This document shows, in pieces, positions 39,801 through 51,300 of a stretch of DNA of 64,000 nt. Below the pieces are notes generated by a model. It had not been told where the DNA came from. It worked only from the letters and a program-made list of their open reading frames with translations, and did no database searches. The number at the start of each line of letters is the position of its first letter. The stretch's first letter is position 1. Made by a program: the position numbers and the translations under genes. Source of the DNA: Dromaius novaehollandiae (Eukaryota; Chordata; Aves; Casuariiformes; Dromaiidae); the NCBI RefSeq assembly GCF_036370855.1, contig NC_088101.1, forward strand, positions 627,501-691,500, in the 5' to 3' direction.

Positions 39801-42800
39801 TATTCTATTTTCAAGGCATCCGCTGCTAGCTGCACTTGGAGCCAGGACACTGGTCTAGGTGGACTTTTTGCAACTCTGTACTATGGTTGAAGTATGAACA
39901 TCGTTTCAGTAGTCCCAGTGTTGTTGGATCAGCTGGGATAGCTACCAAATGCATCTTTTGGGGGGGATAGTTTTACTTTTTCTGTGATTTCTGCTGAGCA
40001 GATGCCAGCGTTGTTGGTGCTTGACACAATTCCTGGGTTTAACCTTGCTGGTCTGGTGGTGGCTGCTCAGAGAAAAATCAGTGGGTTGGTGCTAGGGTCT
40101 GGCTTGCCTGCGCATCAGGGAGTTTGCGGGACCATTTCTTAGTTTGCTCAGGGTTTTCTTTTGCCTTTCAATGAGATCATTCAGCAAAACAGGTTGCAGA
40201 GCAATAGCGAGCTCCTGGGAGAGACTTTCAAGGGCAAAAGCTCTCACTAGCAAGGCTTTGGAGTGCACCTATCCATGTGCTGAAGAAGTTGATTTCTCCC
40301 CTCTGCCCTCACAGAGCCACCAGGGCTTTGCCATGGCTGCGAAGGCAGCAGGATCAGGCATTTCCTGGATCAGGTCCTTTTTTGCAAGACATTACCCTGG
40401 CCCAGGAAATCACCGAGCTGCAAAGTGCAGGAGGCTGCAGGAGTTGTTGAGTCTCGTTTTAGGACCCTATGAAGGCACGGAGCATTGCCAGTGAAGGTCT
40501 CTGGTCTGCCCCCACCCCCGCCCCCCCCCAAAGCAAGGCCAGCTTCAAAGTCTGGTGGGGACGCTCGGGGAACGCGTCTTTGAAGCCCTCTGTGGATGTG
40601 ACCATCTGACGCGCTTTGGGTGTGAGTCAATGCCTGAAGCACCGAGACAGGAGATGAATCAGCCACAGGGCTCTCTTGGGGGTGTCTAGCAAAGCAGCAT
40701 GGCTGCTGGGACTGCACCTGACCCCCTGGGCCATCCCCACTTGTTCCTACACGTGCTTTATCTCCAGCAGGGCACAGCAAGCCATGACCGTGGTACCCCT
40801 CTGGATTTGTGTGGTCAGGCTACAGCAGGAGCTGAGCTCATCTGTGAAGCAGGGACGGAAGATTAGCATGAAAAAAACCCTCACGGGGATTTACGAGCTT
40901 CTCCTCTTGCCGCTGCCTCCATGGCTGGCCCTGATGTTTGGGTGGCCAGGGTCCATGGTTGTGGCACAGGGCCCGTGAGAGGGGAGCACAGCCTGGGAGA
41001 AACAGTGATTTGCAAGCATTTGCCGTGTTGGGACCATGTTCCTGGCAGAGCCAAGCTCAGGAAGCAGCGAAGAAGGAGAAAGCCTAGCTTTAAACCTGAA
41101 CCTGAGTTGTCTGGTTGTAATTATGGCAACTGCTTCTCTGTGCCTCGGAAGGCACTTCTGGCTTCGAATCTTCCTTTGATCTTTAGATACAGGTGCCGTT
41201 ATCTGGGCAGGATCTCAGGTAGGGAACAGGCCACACACGGCCAACCTACACCCATGCAACCATGGCTATTTTAGTCTAAATTTTGGTTCAAACCACTCAG
41301 CAACATGGTGCCAATCAGGAGCAGTGTTAGGGAGGGATATAAGAAAAGAGGCCAAGCTTATGCCTCATGGAGTTCAAATAGTGTCCTGGCTTCTGACCAT
41401 TTCTGGCTTGGTAGCGTCCCTGTGTTTCGTAACCCTCAATGGGTTTTTCCTTCCATGAATTTTCTTCCTACAGCTTTTGAATCTCTGCAAACTTGGAGCA
41501 TCTGGAAGGTCCTGCAGCCAGGGGTTCCCCTGGTTAACGCCGTATGTGAGCTGTGGCTACTTGTGTTGGTTTGGACTTGCTCCCCACCACTTTTGGTTGC
41601 CGTGTCCTGACGCCTGGGCAAACACCCAGCAGCCTCGGAGGAACCCAGCTCCCACCTGGCCCGCTCCTGGTGGGAGGAGAGCCCGCCATGGGCCAGGTTT
41701 GTCCCAGGAAAAGTGGCGGGTTTCCCTTTTCCTGGTGCCTGTGATTTGGGCTTTCAGATCTGGAATGGGTGCAAGGGAGCTCATCCCAGCCAATAGCCTG
41801 TGTAAGAAAAGCTGCCGGACACAAAAGCCACCCATTCCTCTGTATAACTTGGAAGGAGGTCCTGGCTACTGCTGACACAGAACAATATGGATTTTCACTG
41901 CTGCTTTAAAGCTCAGATAGGGACCATTGTTATATTCATAGAAATCAGTGGGAGATTTGTCATTCATAGTCTGATCGTATGAGTCTAACACTATGTATAA
42001 ATAGGTTACAGTCACACTTATATAACACTGTCTTATTTATGATCTTAAGCCTAAGGGAGAGACATCTCTTCCCCAGTCCTTTCTTCCTGGCAGAAAAACG
42101 TCATTCAAAACGCAGCTTCAATCCTATCTCAGAGGCCGGGTGCTTAACTCAACATTGGGAAATTTAAGTGAGGCATTTCCCTTTCAACTTGCAAGAAGAA
42201 GGCAGCTGCTGGGATCTGCGCGCCTGTGATTAAATACAGCACTCGAGCCAGAGAGCCTTCAGGAGCGGCCTCTGCCTTCACCACCACGTGGGAGCCGATG
42301 TGTGTCAGAGGCAAAATGTCACAGGTTACCCTGGATGGAGAGTTCGCATCCCTTATTGGGTTTCGTCTGAGCAGTTTCCAAGGCTGACCACTTCCAGTGG
42401 TCAAGTATGTCTCACGATGAACTAAGAGGAGGGGATCTGCTTGCTTCCAGGCATTCGCTTCTCTGGCTCTGCAGCATCCCCAAAACCTGCTGCCACAAGT
42501 GTTAATTTTATCCCCATGGCAAACACTTGAAAATTCAGGATTAGGGGTCCCTGAGCTTGTATTTTCCACCTCACTCATACACCTACTTTAGAATCAGCGG
42601 TCATAATTACATGATCACAGAGCATGTGTGCCCTGATGCCTCAAACAGGGAAAGCTGCTGGGGCTTTTGGAGAAGATATGAGAACAGCAGGAGGAGGGCA
42701 AGGGATACCAGCGGGGTCTGAAAGCTGGGAAAGCACCGCAGTTGGACTGGAAAATGACACAGCGTCAAGGACAGCCCATGCCAATTCTTATGTCAGGAAG

Positions 42801-45552
42801 CACCTTACTGGTGTGTCTTGCCCTTTGCTACCAAGACTGTAGAAACCCTGTGTCCAGCAAGGCATCACTCAAACCAATGCCTCTGGGCTGAACCACATGC
42901 TGGAAGATGCTCCAGACCAGAGCTCAGCGAACAGCCGGCCCAGCTTTGCATCCGCTGGGCCCCATATCAGGGGCCGATTTTTGGACCCTGGCAATACAGA
43001 GGGGCAAATCGGCTGCACCACAGCTTTGCCATGGGACCACCAGGCTCCTAAGTCCTTGAGAACTGGGCTGGTGTGTCAGATCAGCTGGCCCGTCTACCAG
43101 CCGGTACTTGGAAATGCCCAAGGCAGCTAATCTCCAAACGCCGCAGTTTTTATTTCCCCCCCTCAAACCCAACCACGTCAAAAAGAAACAGCGTGGGGAT
43201 TTTGGGGGATGGAGCTATTCTGTTCCTGCTGGCAGCGCTTAGGCCTGACACAGAAACCCCCCACCAACACCAGTCCTAATTAACTGCCGGAGCTAATCAC
43301 CCGGCAGAAGTCATATCCTCTTAAAATCCTGCTCTATTCACTGACCCTCTTGGATTAGACCGTGTGTTACTCACTCAGTAGAGTTGGAGCCACGTTGCCC
43401 TTTAGAGGAAGGGATGGGCCAGTGGCAGAAGGTAAGAAAGAGAGAGGAAGTCAAACCTGAGGTGGAAAAATGGCTCAGCCCACTTTGCATCCAGCTAATT
43501 TGAGTGCAGCCTGTCCCAATCAAATTTGCATAGGCACAAACCGGCTGTAGCTATTCTGGTATATGGAGTGCCCCACTGCAGTGCTGAAGAAGGGCTCCTT
43601 CGCTTTCTGGAATAAAGCCTTCTTTTTCCATCTCCTGATCTATATCAGGCCAGGGGCATGGTAATTAGTCTCCTCTCTAGCTGATTTCCAGTTGATTGCC
43701 CCATGAATATAAAGCCTCACCCTATCTGCTATTGCAGGGCAAAAGTGACAGGCTATTTCTCCTTCTTGAGGCAAACTCTGCAGAATGGTTCACTGGAGCG
43801 GGGATTATAAGCTCAGGCCTCAGCACATAGTGCAGAAAGCAGATTTGGCAAAACACTTGCATTTTTTTTCATGCGCCATCAGAGGCTTTTGGGTTGTTCT
43901 GCAGACCTTTGGGGTTTGAGGCGACACAGCTCATAGCAGGGTGCAAAGCCGTGCTGCAACAGTTTGAAGCCTGGTGCGCAGGGGCAAGGAGGGGAAAAGG
44001 AGGCTTGCGTCAACCCAACCCAGGTGAAATCCCCTTTGCTGGCTCTGTCACCCCCCGCACTGAGCATGGCACCTCTGAAAAGCCCTGGGAGATCCTCTGA
44101 TGAAAACCAGCAGTGGATGAGCTGCTCCACTGACAGCTGTGCAAGAGCAGCAGCTCATCCAGCTGCCCTTGGTGACGGGGAGGGGGGACACTGATTTGAG
44201 ACGAGCTTGCTGAAATCCGCCCTTGTGGCCCTGGGTTCAAAATAAAAGCATGCCTGGGGTGATTTGAAGGGTGCATGTTGTGGGCTGGGCAGGACCATGT
44301 GGAGTCACCGCAGGAGAGAGGCAGGTGGGGCTGAACTGCTGCCTGTGTCTAGGTACTCCCTTCGCTCCAGAGTTGTCCCAGGCTCCGTGAGGTGCTGACC
44401 TGGGGATCAGGTTGCTCACTTGCTTTTGCAGCCGGCAGAGAGGAAAGCACTGGAAATTCACATTATCCCCTCCTCCACCTACCTTGCATAATTTTTCCCT
44501 TTAGCCTCCCCAGACAGATTCATTACAATTCCCCTCCATTAATATGCAAATATGCCCTAAAGAAAAAGAGAGCGTGAATCTATTAACACAGATCTATGAA
44601 CCCTTCCACTGCCGTGTTGCCCTTTGCCGAGGGGAGGATACTTTCCCCAGCCTGGAAAGCTGCAAGAAATCCAGCATCTCTCAGTGCTGCAGAGGGAGCA
44701 CCCCAGGGTGCTGCCCAAGGATGAAAGGGAGAAACGACCCTGCAGCGCTGTGCTCCCCACCAAAGCTGGGTTTTGTGGCTAAGCACAGCCTTGCAAGTTG
44801 TAAGACCTGGATTCTGCTCTCTTCTTTCTGCCCCAGGCTTCCTGTGCATGCCAGGACAAATCGCTCAGCCCTTCAGCTAAGACATGTGAGCTGCTAGGGG
44901 AAGACGGCAGCCTTCTCATGCTGCAACTTCGGCCGCGTGCCCAGGGTAGTGGGGATACAGCTCCATGCCTTGCCCACACCTGACCAGACAGCCGGTAGGG
45001 CATACGGCCGGGAGAAACGAGGGCCCATGGGAAAATTGCACCACAACAAAAGACCAGCCCGTAGTCAAATCCAGGTGGCACAGAAGCCGGCACATCTGCC
45101 AGGGCAGCCGGGACATGTGGCGGGAGGCAGCACGCCAGCCATCTCCCGCATATGCGCTGGGGGTGGGAGGACAGACCTAGGCCAGCCTGGAGGAGCCCAG
45201 AGGGCTTGCTGGGCTCTGCAGGGCGCTGGATGCCCACAGCAGCCGTCAGCCACCCAGGGGGACTCATGTTTCAGCATTTCTCTGGGCAGGAAAAGCATTT
45301 AGATAGCCAAACAAATGGATGTTTATAAGCTGGCAAATTTACAGGCTGGCTCTAATTTGGTTTTCACTGCCACAGCGAGATGAGGTGTAAATTCCTTTTC
45401 CTTAATTCAAGGTACATATTGACATTTAATCAACCAAATATGCACCTCCTTTGACAATTCATTTCCCTCCAGCCTACCTCCACAATTGCCTCTCCTGGCC
45501 AGGGCCCTATAAAAGATGATTCTTTAAATCTGTAGCGAAGGAAATGAATGTG

Positions 45553-45605
45553 TTGTGCTCTCTCTCGCTCTCTCTCTCTTTTTCTTTTTTTTTTTCCTTT
45601 TCCAG
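45553..45605. repeat. CT/T polypyrimidine tract
   Basis: A run of CTCTCT, then T-rich pyrimidines with few interruptions, ends in TTTTCCAG. A TATAAAAG word lies about 45 bp before it (45508-45515). As a repeat it is plain; its resemblance to a splice acceptor is discussed as a finding. Confidence 0.85.
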
Positions 45606-46240
45606 CAGGATATATTTCAGTTCGCACTGTACGGATGCCCTTTGCTGGGAATATTAGCTTTCACACTTTTCTGAATTTGCAAAGTCAGGAAATGAAGTTG
45701 TATGGCCCTCTCCCATCCCTCCCCCTTTCCCCAGCCTTTTGCTCACTCCTCCTTCCTCAGGTAATTGTATTGCTGCTTTTGCCCTGTGGCTTCTGCCTTG
45801 CAAGCATTTCTGGCGGCTCCCAGCTGACCCATCTTAACACCTCCACAGACAAAGTTAAATAGATTTCCCTTTGAGCTATTTGTGGCAAAGGAGAACTCTG
45901 CTTTCCTGCACTGGCAGATCATGGCTAGCTGGCATTGGCTCCCGCATTTTGGCCACTCTCGTGTTTGGGTGCAATTTCTCCATTTCCAGCTTATTGTGAG
46001 CCACTATCTCCACCATGGTATTGGCTTCCGGACATGACCCACTGGGAGGACAGCCATGGTGTAGGTGCACCAGAGTGTCTCCAGCAGCCTGGCTGGGTGC
46101 ATTTTATTATCCAGGAAAAGGGAGCAGAGAGTCTGTCACCTCCCCGCAGACAGCAGAGAGGGACACACGAAGGGGAGAGGAGGCTTCACACACAAGGAGA
46201 AGCGCTGGGAAGTCTCCATCACCTGCACATGTGCACACCC

Positions 46241-46256
46241 ATGCATGCATGCATGC
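46241..46256. repeat. (ATGC)4 simple repeat
   Basis: Four perfect ATGC units, self-complementary and alternating purine-pyrimidine except at the TG/CA steps. Confidence 0.9.
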
Positions 46257-47785
46257 CCCAGCCTGAAATAATGTCCCCCATCAATGCTCATGCAAACATG
46301 TGGAGACAGGCAACACAAATCCACCCCACACCTCCACCCATGCCAATGTTCCCTTCCTTTCTGCACCTCAGGTCAGTTTGGCCCAACCATGTGCTGGCTG
46401 AACTGGGCCAGAGTGGGGTGAATTAGGATGTTAGGCTCTGCCTCCAAAGACAGATGCTCTGTGCTCTTGGTCATGCAATTTTAATATAAAGCACGGGTTG
46501 AGGAGTGCAGAAGGCATTGAAGATAGCAGGCTAGCTCACCATGAGCATATCTTGGCATCAACTCTTTAGTAAAGCTTCCTGGGACATTTTCCATGGCCCA
46601 ACTCAAGTTCAAGTTATGCTGCTATTTGCAAATATGATTTTGAATTAGTTTGAAATCTGATCCTTTGGGGTTTTTTTGGTCTCTTGGACAGTGCAAGTTT
46701 GGGAATCTTGAAAGGAATAAAGTGTGTCCGTCTCAAGGAAGGCCTCTCTACCAGTCAGAATCTGGTTTAGTTTAGCAGAAATTGGTTTCTTTTTTCCTGG
46801 TGTGTAATGCATGTGGAGACTGGAGCAAACTAATCTTCGGCTTAATAAACAGCTTCTGGGTATGCTAGAGGCGCCAGCCTCTTTCCAAATGCTGCCCTCT
46901 GTGGAAAGCAGTGGCTGGGGCGGATAGGCTGAGGTAAAAAACCGGGCCCTTATCCTGACCCACAGCAGGTCCAGGTCCATATATATGTAGCTGAGTGCCT
47001 GCAGGTCTCTGTAACAAACTAACCTGGGCCTAGCAATGCCTATTTTCCAGATGTGCCCTGATCGTTGTTCCTGGCGTTGGGTTTTGGTTTCACACTCGTG
47101 GATTCTGCCTCCGGTAGGGCGTACAGCCTCTGCTGTGGTATTAATACATGCCATGCTTAAGCATTAAACCAGGCCTCCGCACAGTTTTGGTTTGCAAGCA
47201 GCCCCAAAGGCTGACTTTCAAATTCCTGATGAAATGGCTGTTTTGTGAGTGGACAGCAGTTGTGGAGAGACCCTCTCAGGGGTCACTTCAGGGCTGTGAA
47301 CTTAACTCTTTTGCCTTTTATAGCCTAAAATAGCACTCTTCCACAGGAGGAATGAAATCAGAGAGCCTTCTGCGGGGCTGCTCCCCAGACAGGGTGCTCT
47401 AGAGGTTTTAATGGCTGTGCAAGCTAATGAGCCAGGGCATTTGCTGATGGGGAAAGCGTGGTGGTGGCAAATATTTAGTCACAGGAAGCCTGCAGAGCTT
47501 TCGGGAGGGCCTGGCTGAATGCTCCCTTGCTGCAGCCAGCCAGCCCGGGGTGAAGGGAGCCAAGAGGCAAGGCTAGGAGAGAGAGGGAGAGAAACGCGCG
47601 TGTGAGGGGGGAGGGGAGGGCCGTTGGGGGGGGACACCCCACGCAGGCAGGACGCCCTGGGGCTGCCCCCCTAACCCCCCCCGCGGCCCCGTGGTGACAA
47701 AGGCGCAGCGCGGCACCGCCCACCCACCGCTCTCCCTCATTCACAAAAAACAGAGAGAACATGGCCGGCGCGCGGTGAGGGCTTT

Positions 47786-47893
47786 ATGAATGGAGGCGGT
47801 GACGTCGCCCGCGCCCGCCCGCCGCGTTCCATTCATGCGGCCCTGGCGCGGCATGAATGGGCGGGGCGGCGGCGGCGCGCGGCGGCCGGGTAG
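47786..47893 (+). other. Candidate upstream ORF of DUSP4 (35 codons)
   Basis: An ATG at 47786 is in frame with the DUSP4 start but closes at TAG 47891-47893, 84 nt before the main ATG. Further upstream ATGs at 47790, 47835, 47853 and 47857 are out of frame with DUSP4 and stay open through exon 1. These matter only if the transcription start lies upstream of them, which the sequence cannot show. Confidence 0.35.
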
Positions 47894-47977
47894 TAAAGGC
47901 TCCGCGGCGCGCGCGGAGGTGCGCGAGCGCCGTCGGCAGCGGGCAGCGCGCGGGGCTCCGCTGCCGCCACCACCACC

Positions 47978-48377
47978 ATGGTGGCCACGGAGGGGCTGCG
48001 GGAGATGGAGGGCAGCGCGCTGCGGCGGCTGGTGGGCCGCGACGAGGCGGGCTCCGGCGGCGGCGGCCCCGGCCGGTGCCTGGTGCTGGACTGCCGCCCT
48101 TTCCTGGCGCACAGCGCCGGCCACATCCGCGGCGCCCTCAACGTGCGCTGCAACACGATCGTGCGGCGGCGGGCCAAGGGCGCCGTCAGCCTGGAGCAGA
48201 TCCTGCCGGCGGAGGGCGAGGTGCGGGCGCGGCTCCGCGCGGGGCTCTACGCCGCCGTCGTGGTGTACGACGAGCGGAGCCCCCGCGCCGAGGCGCTGCG
48301 CGACGACAGCACCGTGGCGCTGGTGGTGCGCGCGCTGCGCCGCGACACGGCGCGCGCCGACATCCGCCTCCTCGCAG
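47978..48377 (+). CDS. DUSP4: DUSP4 coding exon 1
   Basis: This exon encodes residues 1-133 and the first base of codon 134. It carries the rhodanese-like domain core ([17 protein letters not shown]) and the kinase-interaction motif with three consecutive arginines. The donor is GCAG|GTACCG. The exon is extremely GC-rich and lies within the CpG island. The acidic-Gly stretch [13 protein letters not shown] is shorter than in mammals. Confidence 0.97.
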
Positions 48378-51300
48378 GTACCGCGCCGCGCCGCCGGGGG
48401 GCGCCCCGCGGGGGGGGGGGGGCAGAAGCCCCGCTGTGGGAGGTGGGGGGGGGGTCAGCCCCGTGGGCGCGGCTGTGGGGCTGGGGGACAACCCCGTGGT
48501 ATAGAGGGGGTGACCCCCCCCCCCCGTGGCTGTGGAGATGCGGGGCAGCCTCGCGGACACGGCGGTGGGGAGTGCAGAGGAGGTGGGTCCCCTGGGTGCA
48601 GCTGTGGGCATGGGGGGCAGCCCCACAGCTGGGGGGAGGGGGGTGACCCCCATGGATATGGCCACAGGCTGAGGGGCATCTGGGGGATGGCTGCAGGGAG
48701 CCCGGGGGTCCTCTGCTTTGAACCTCTCTGCTTTGGGTGGTGCTGGGGATGGGGGGCCAACCTCTTGCACCCCTTCCCTGCTCTTTCTTCTCCTGTTTCT
48801 CCTCTTCCCTCCGCTGTCCTGTTGGCAGCCGGGAGCCTGTGGAGGTGGATACTCTGTTTGTGGGGTGGCAAGGCCAGTGATGGGGTCCCAGGCGGTTGAC
48901 AGCCCTCCCATCCACCCTGTGCCAGGGTTGCTGGGATGAATCACGGTCTGAGCCATCGTGGGCTTAAGCGAGGGCTGGGGTAGGCCCCACAGTCCTGCCT
49001 GCGAGCCCTGGGGTGGGGAGGGGGGCTGGCATTTAGACCCCTGGCTGTGAGGGGGCCAAACACCATGACCTGGGCCAGGTGGGTGAGGGGAGACTTACCC
49101 TCCCCTGACCCCCCAACTTGGTTCAGGTTCATCCCCAGCCTGATGGCATAGAGCAGATATCTGGTCCCGTATGCAAAACCCAGTGTTGTGCCAACATCCC
49201 CTTGCAGGAGGGAGAAGCCCCTGGGACGGATCTGTGTTGCTTTTGGTACCACAGCAGCAGTCAGGGCTTTTCCCTCTCTCCCTTAATGCTCTCAGCATTG
49301 GCATGTATTAAATGAAATGCTGTGAACAATGAGAGCGGCTGGTCCCGAGAATTGCTGTGAGATTATTCAGGGGAGGGGGATGCTCAGCTGGGGCGCCTGG
49401 AGGAGCTGTGCATTGCTTTTTGTTTACAGCCAGCGAGTTAATTTATTCCTCCGTTTACTTACAGCAGGGGTGAGGCTGCATATGCACAGAGTAGCAAATC
49501 CATTAACAGGCTGGATAGATGGAGGAGCTAGTGTTTTTGTTGCACTAGTTACAGTAAAACCAGCAGGAGCTGTTGCAAGGATGTGATATGGCGCACTGCT
49601 GAGGGAACGCCGGTATAGCGAGGGCTTGCTCGGGAACGTATGTCGGGTCCTTTGCTGTGAGCCATCATAGGGCTGGGAGCTGCGTGTGTGGCAGGGAATA
49701 GTTTTGCTTCAAGGATGGCTTGTGTCAGTTCAGTGTTTCTGATGCCCCCGTGGTTCTTGGGGGATGTTATTTTGGGTCTCCAACCCTTTGTTTTTACTTT
49801 TTTACAGAACAGATCTTGGTTATTTTGAGGCACAGGCTCTTAGAGGCCCAGTCGCAGCAGTAGGAACCTCTCAGGTGCTTACCGCTTGAGCTACTAAAAT
49901 GATTTGTCACTCTGATTTCAGGAGAGCCTTGCTAACCCAGCTCTGTGCCTAGCCAAGCTCAGTCTTGTTGGGTTCAGCTCATGATGAAGGCCCAGATCCG
50001 TCGTGCACATACTACAGAACCACCAGGTCCCCAATGCAACAACCCTGCTAGGTGTTGCTCGGTGATGGGCACCCACGTTGTGTGGTCCCTGCATGTGCAG
50101 CTGGATACCTTGGGGGCAGAGACAGTGATAGGGAACAGCTGAAAAGGAATTGCACAGTGCGAATCCTCACCTGGAGGCTCTTCTGCAAAGGCAGTGGGTG
50201 CATGTTTGAAACCTGGGTGCTGGTGGAAGGATGGATGAGGCAGCTGAGTGCGGTGGTCCTTTGCTAAGCAGGCGTCAGGAGAACTGGTGAGAAATGCAGA
50301 GAAGAAACACCTTTGACTTGTTGAAAGTGTCACTTGACCCTTCCATGGGGGACGCTCACCTCCCTGCATGCCCCTGTCAGGGTGATGCCATGGCTGCTGA
50401 AGTAGGATCTGGTGGATCCAAGGATTTTAAGGTCAGACCTCCTGGAGAAAATGCCTAGTGGGAACACTTGGTTTTGGGGGCTTCTCCAAACATGGTTGGC
50501 AGGACTGGAAAGGGATGGCAAGCCCTGGAAATGCAGTTTCTACAAACTGCCCTGTACATTTGGGAGGAGCAATGCAAATTGTCATATCCATTTTCCTGCT
50601 TTTGGGACCGGCCTTTCCTTATGGAGGTGGGAGAAACCATGACCCACTAAATAAAAGCTACTGAGATGCTGGCATCCATCTCTAGCTGCCTAGGGATTCC
50701 CGGGCTGCTTTGCTGGATGTGCTAGAATCTGGCTGAGAACTGATTCTCACTTCCACTGGTCTTTTGAGCATCCAGCCTCATTCAGGGCAGTCTCAGAGCT
50801 AAGGCTGGCTAAGGAAATAGTGTGTTTGCTCTGAAAAGCCCAAATTTGCAGGCTTGGGTCCTGCAGTTGGGTGAGTCTTCAACAACTATCCTGGGAGGCA
50901 GGGCTCAGTCTAGCTAGATTCCTGCAGCCATAGTGAAAATACCTGATTTCTGTTAGTTTTAAGGCTCAAGGTCAGACTCTACAAGGACATCAGGGTTGCT
51001 GATTTGATCTGAATGAGAGCAGAAAATCTCCCCAGAGGTGATTATTTGCAGCTGGCCTTGCAGTTTCCCTGTCCTAAGAAACCGATGGGTAGCAGCTCAG
51101 TTTTGCATGCCATTTGGAAGATCTGAAGTCACCTCTGCTCTTTCCTGGGGTGCTCGCCTCCCGGTTTGACTCGCAACCGTGTCCTTGGGAGGCAACGGAT
51201 GCCTCCTTGATCCAGAGAGCTGCTTTGCTGAGGGGTACCACCATACCTGGCTGCTGCTGGGTCAAGCTGGGATGGTCAAACTGGGAAACTAGGAGACCTT

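Larger units (their letters stand above)
33801..47589. other. DUSP4 upstream flank, no gene recognised
   Basis: GC-richer than the left part of the window. Long overlapping frames on both strands (for example 34299-34880, 35901-36407, 37838-38281) have no recognisable protein content and mirror base composition. It contains G19 at 35458-35476, a purine AAAG tract, and AT-rich candidate elements near 43.5, 44.5 and 45.3-45.6 kb. Confidence 0.5.
47590..48650 (+). promoter_or_regulatory. DUSP4: DUSP4 CpG-island promoter and 5' leader
   Basis: The region is very rich in G+C and CpG, and runs from about 390 bp before the DUSP4 start codon into intron 1. Visible sites are a CRE-like TGACGTCG (47800-47807) and a GC box GGGCGGGGC (47859-47867). 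No convincing TATA box is seen. A perfect 10-bp inverted repeat lies at 47829-47838 and 47851-47860. The transcription start is not defined by the sequence; by analogy with mammalian DUSP4, an immediate-early, ERK-induced gene, it lies a few hundred bases before the ATG. The CRE-like site would suit growth-factor or cAMP induction, but that is inference. Confidence 0.8.

Noticed and set aside
48186-48956. 256-codon minus-strand frame across DUSP4 exon 1 and intron 1
   Set aside because: It is the antisense shadow of the GC-rich exon, with Pro/Ala/Arg low-complexity content and no recognisable domain.
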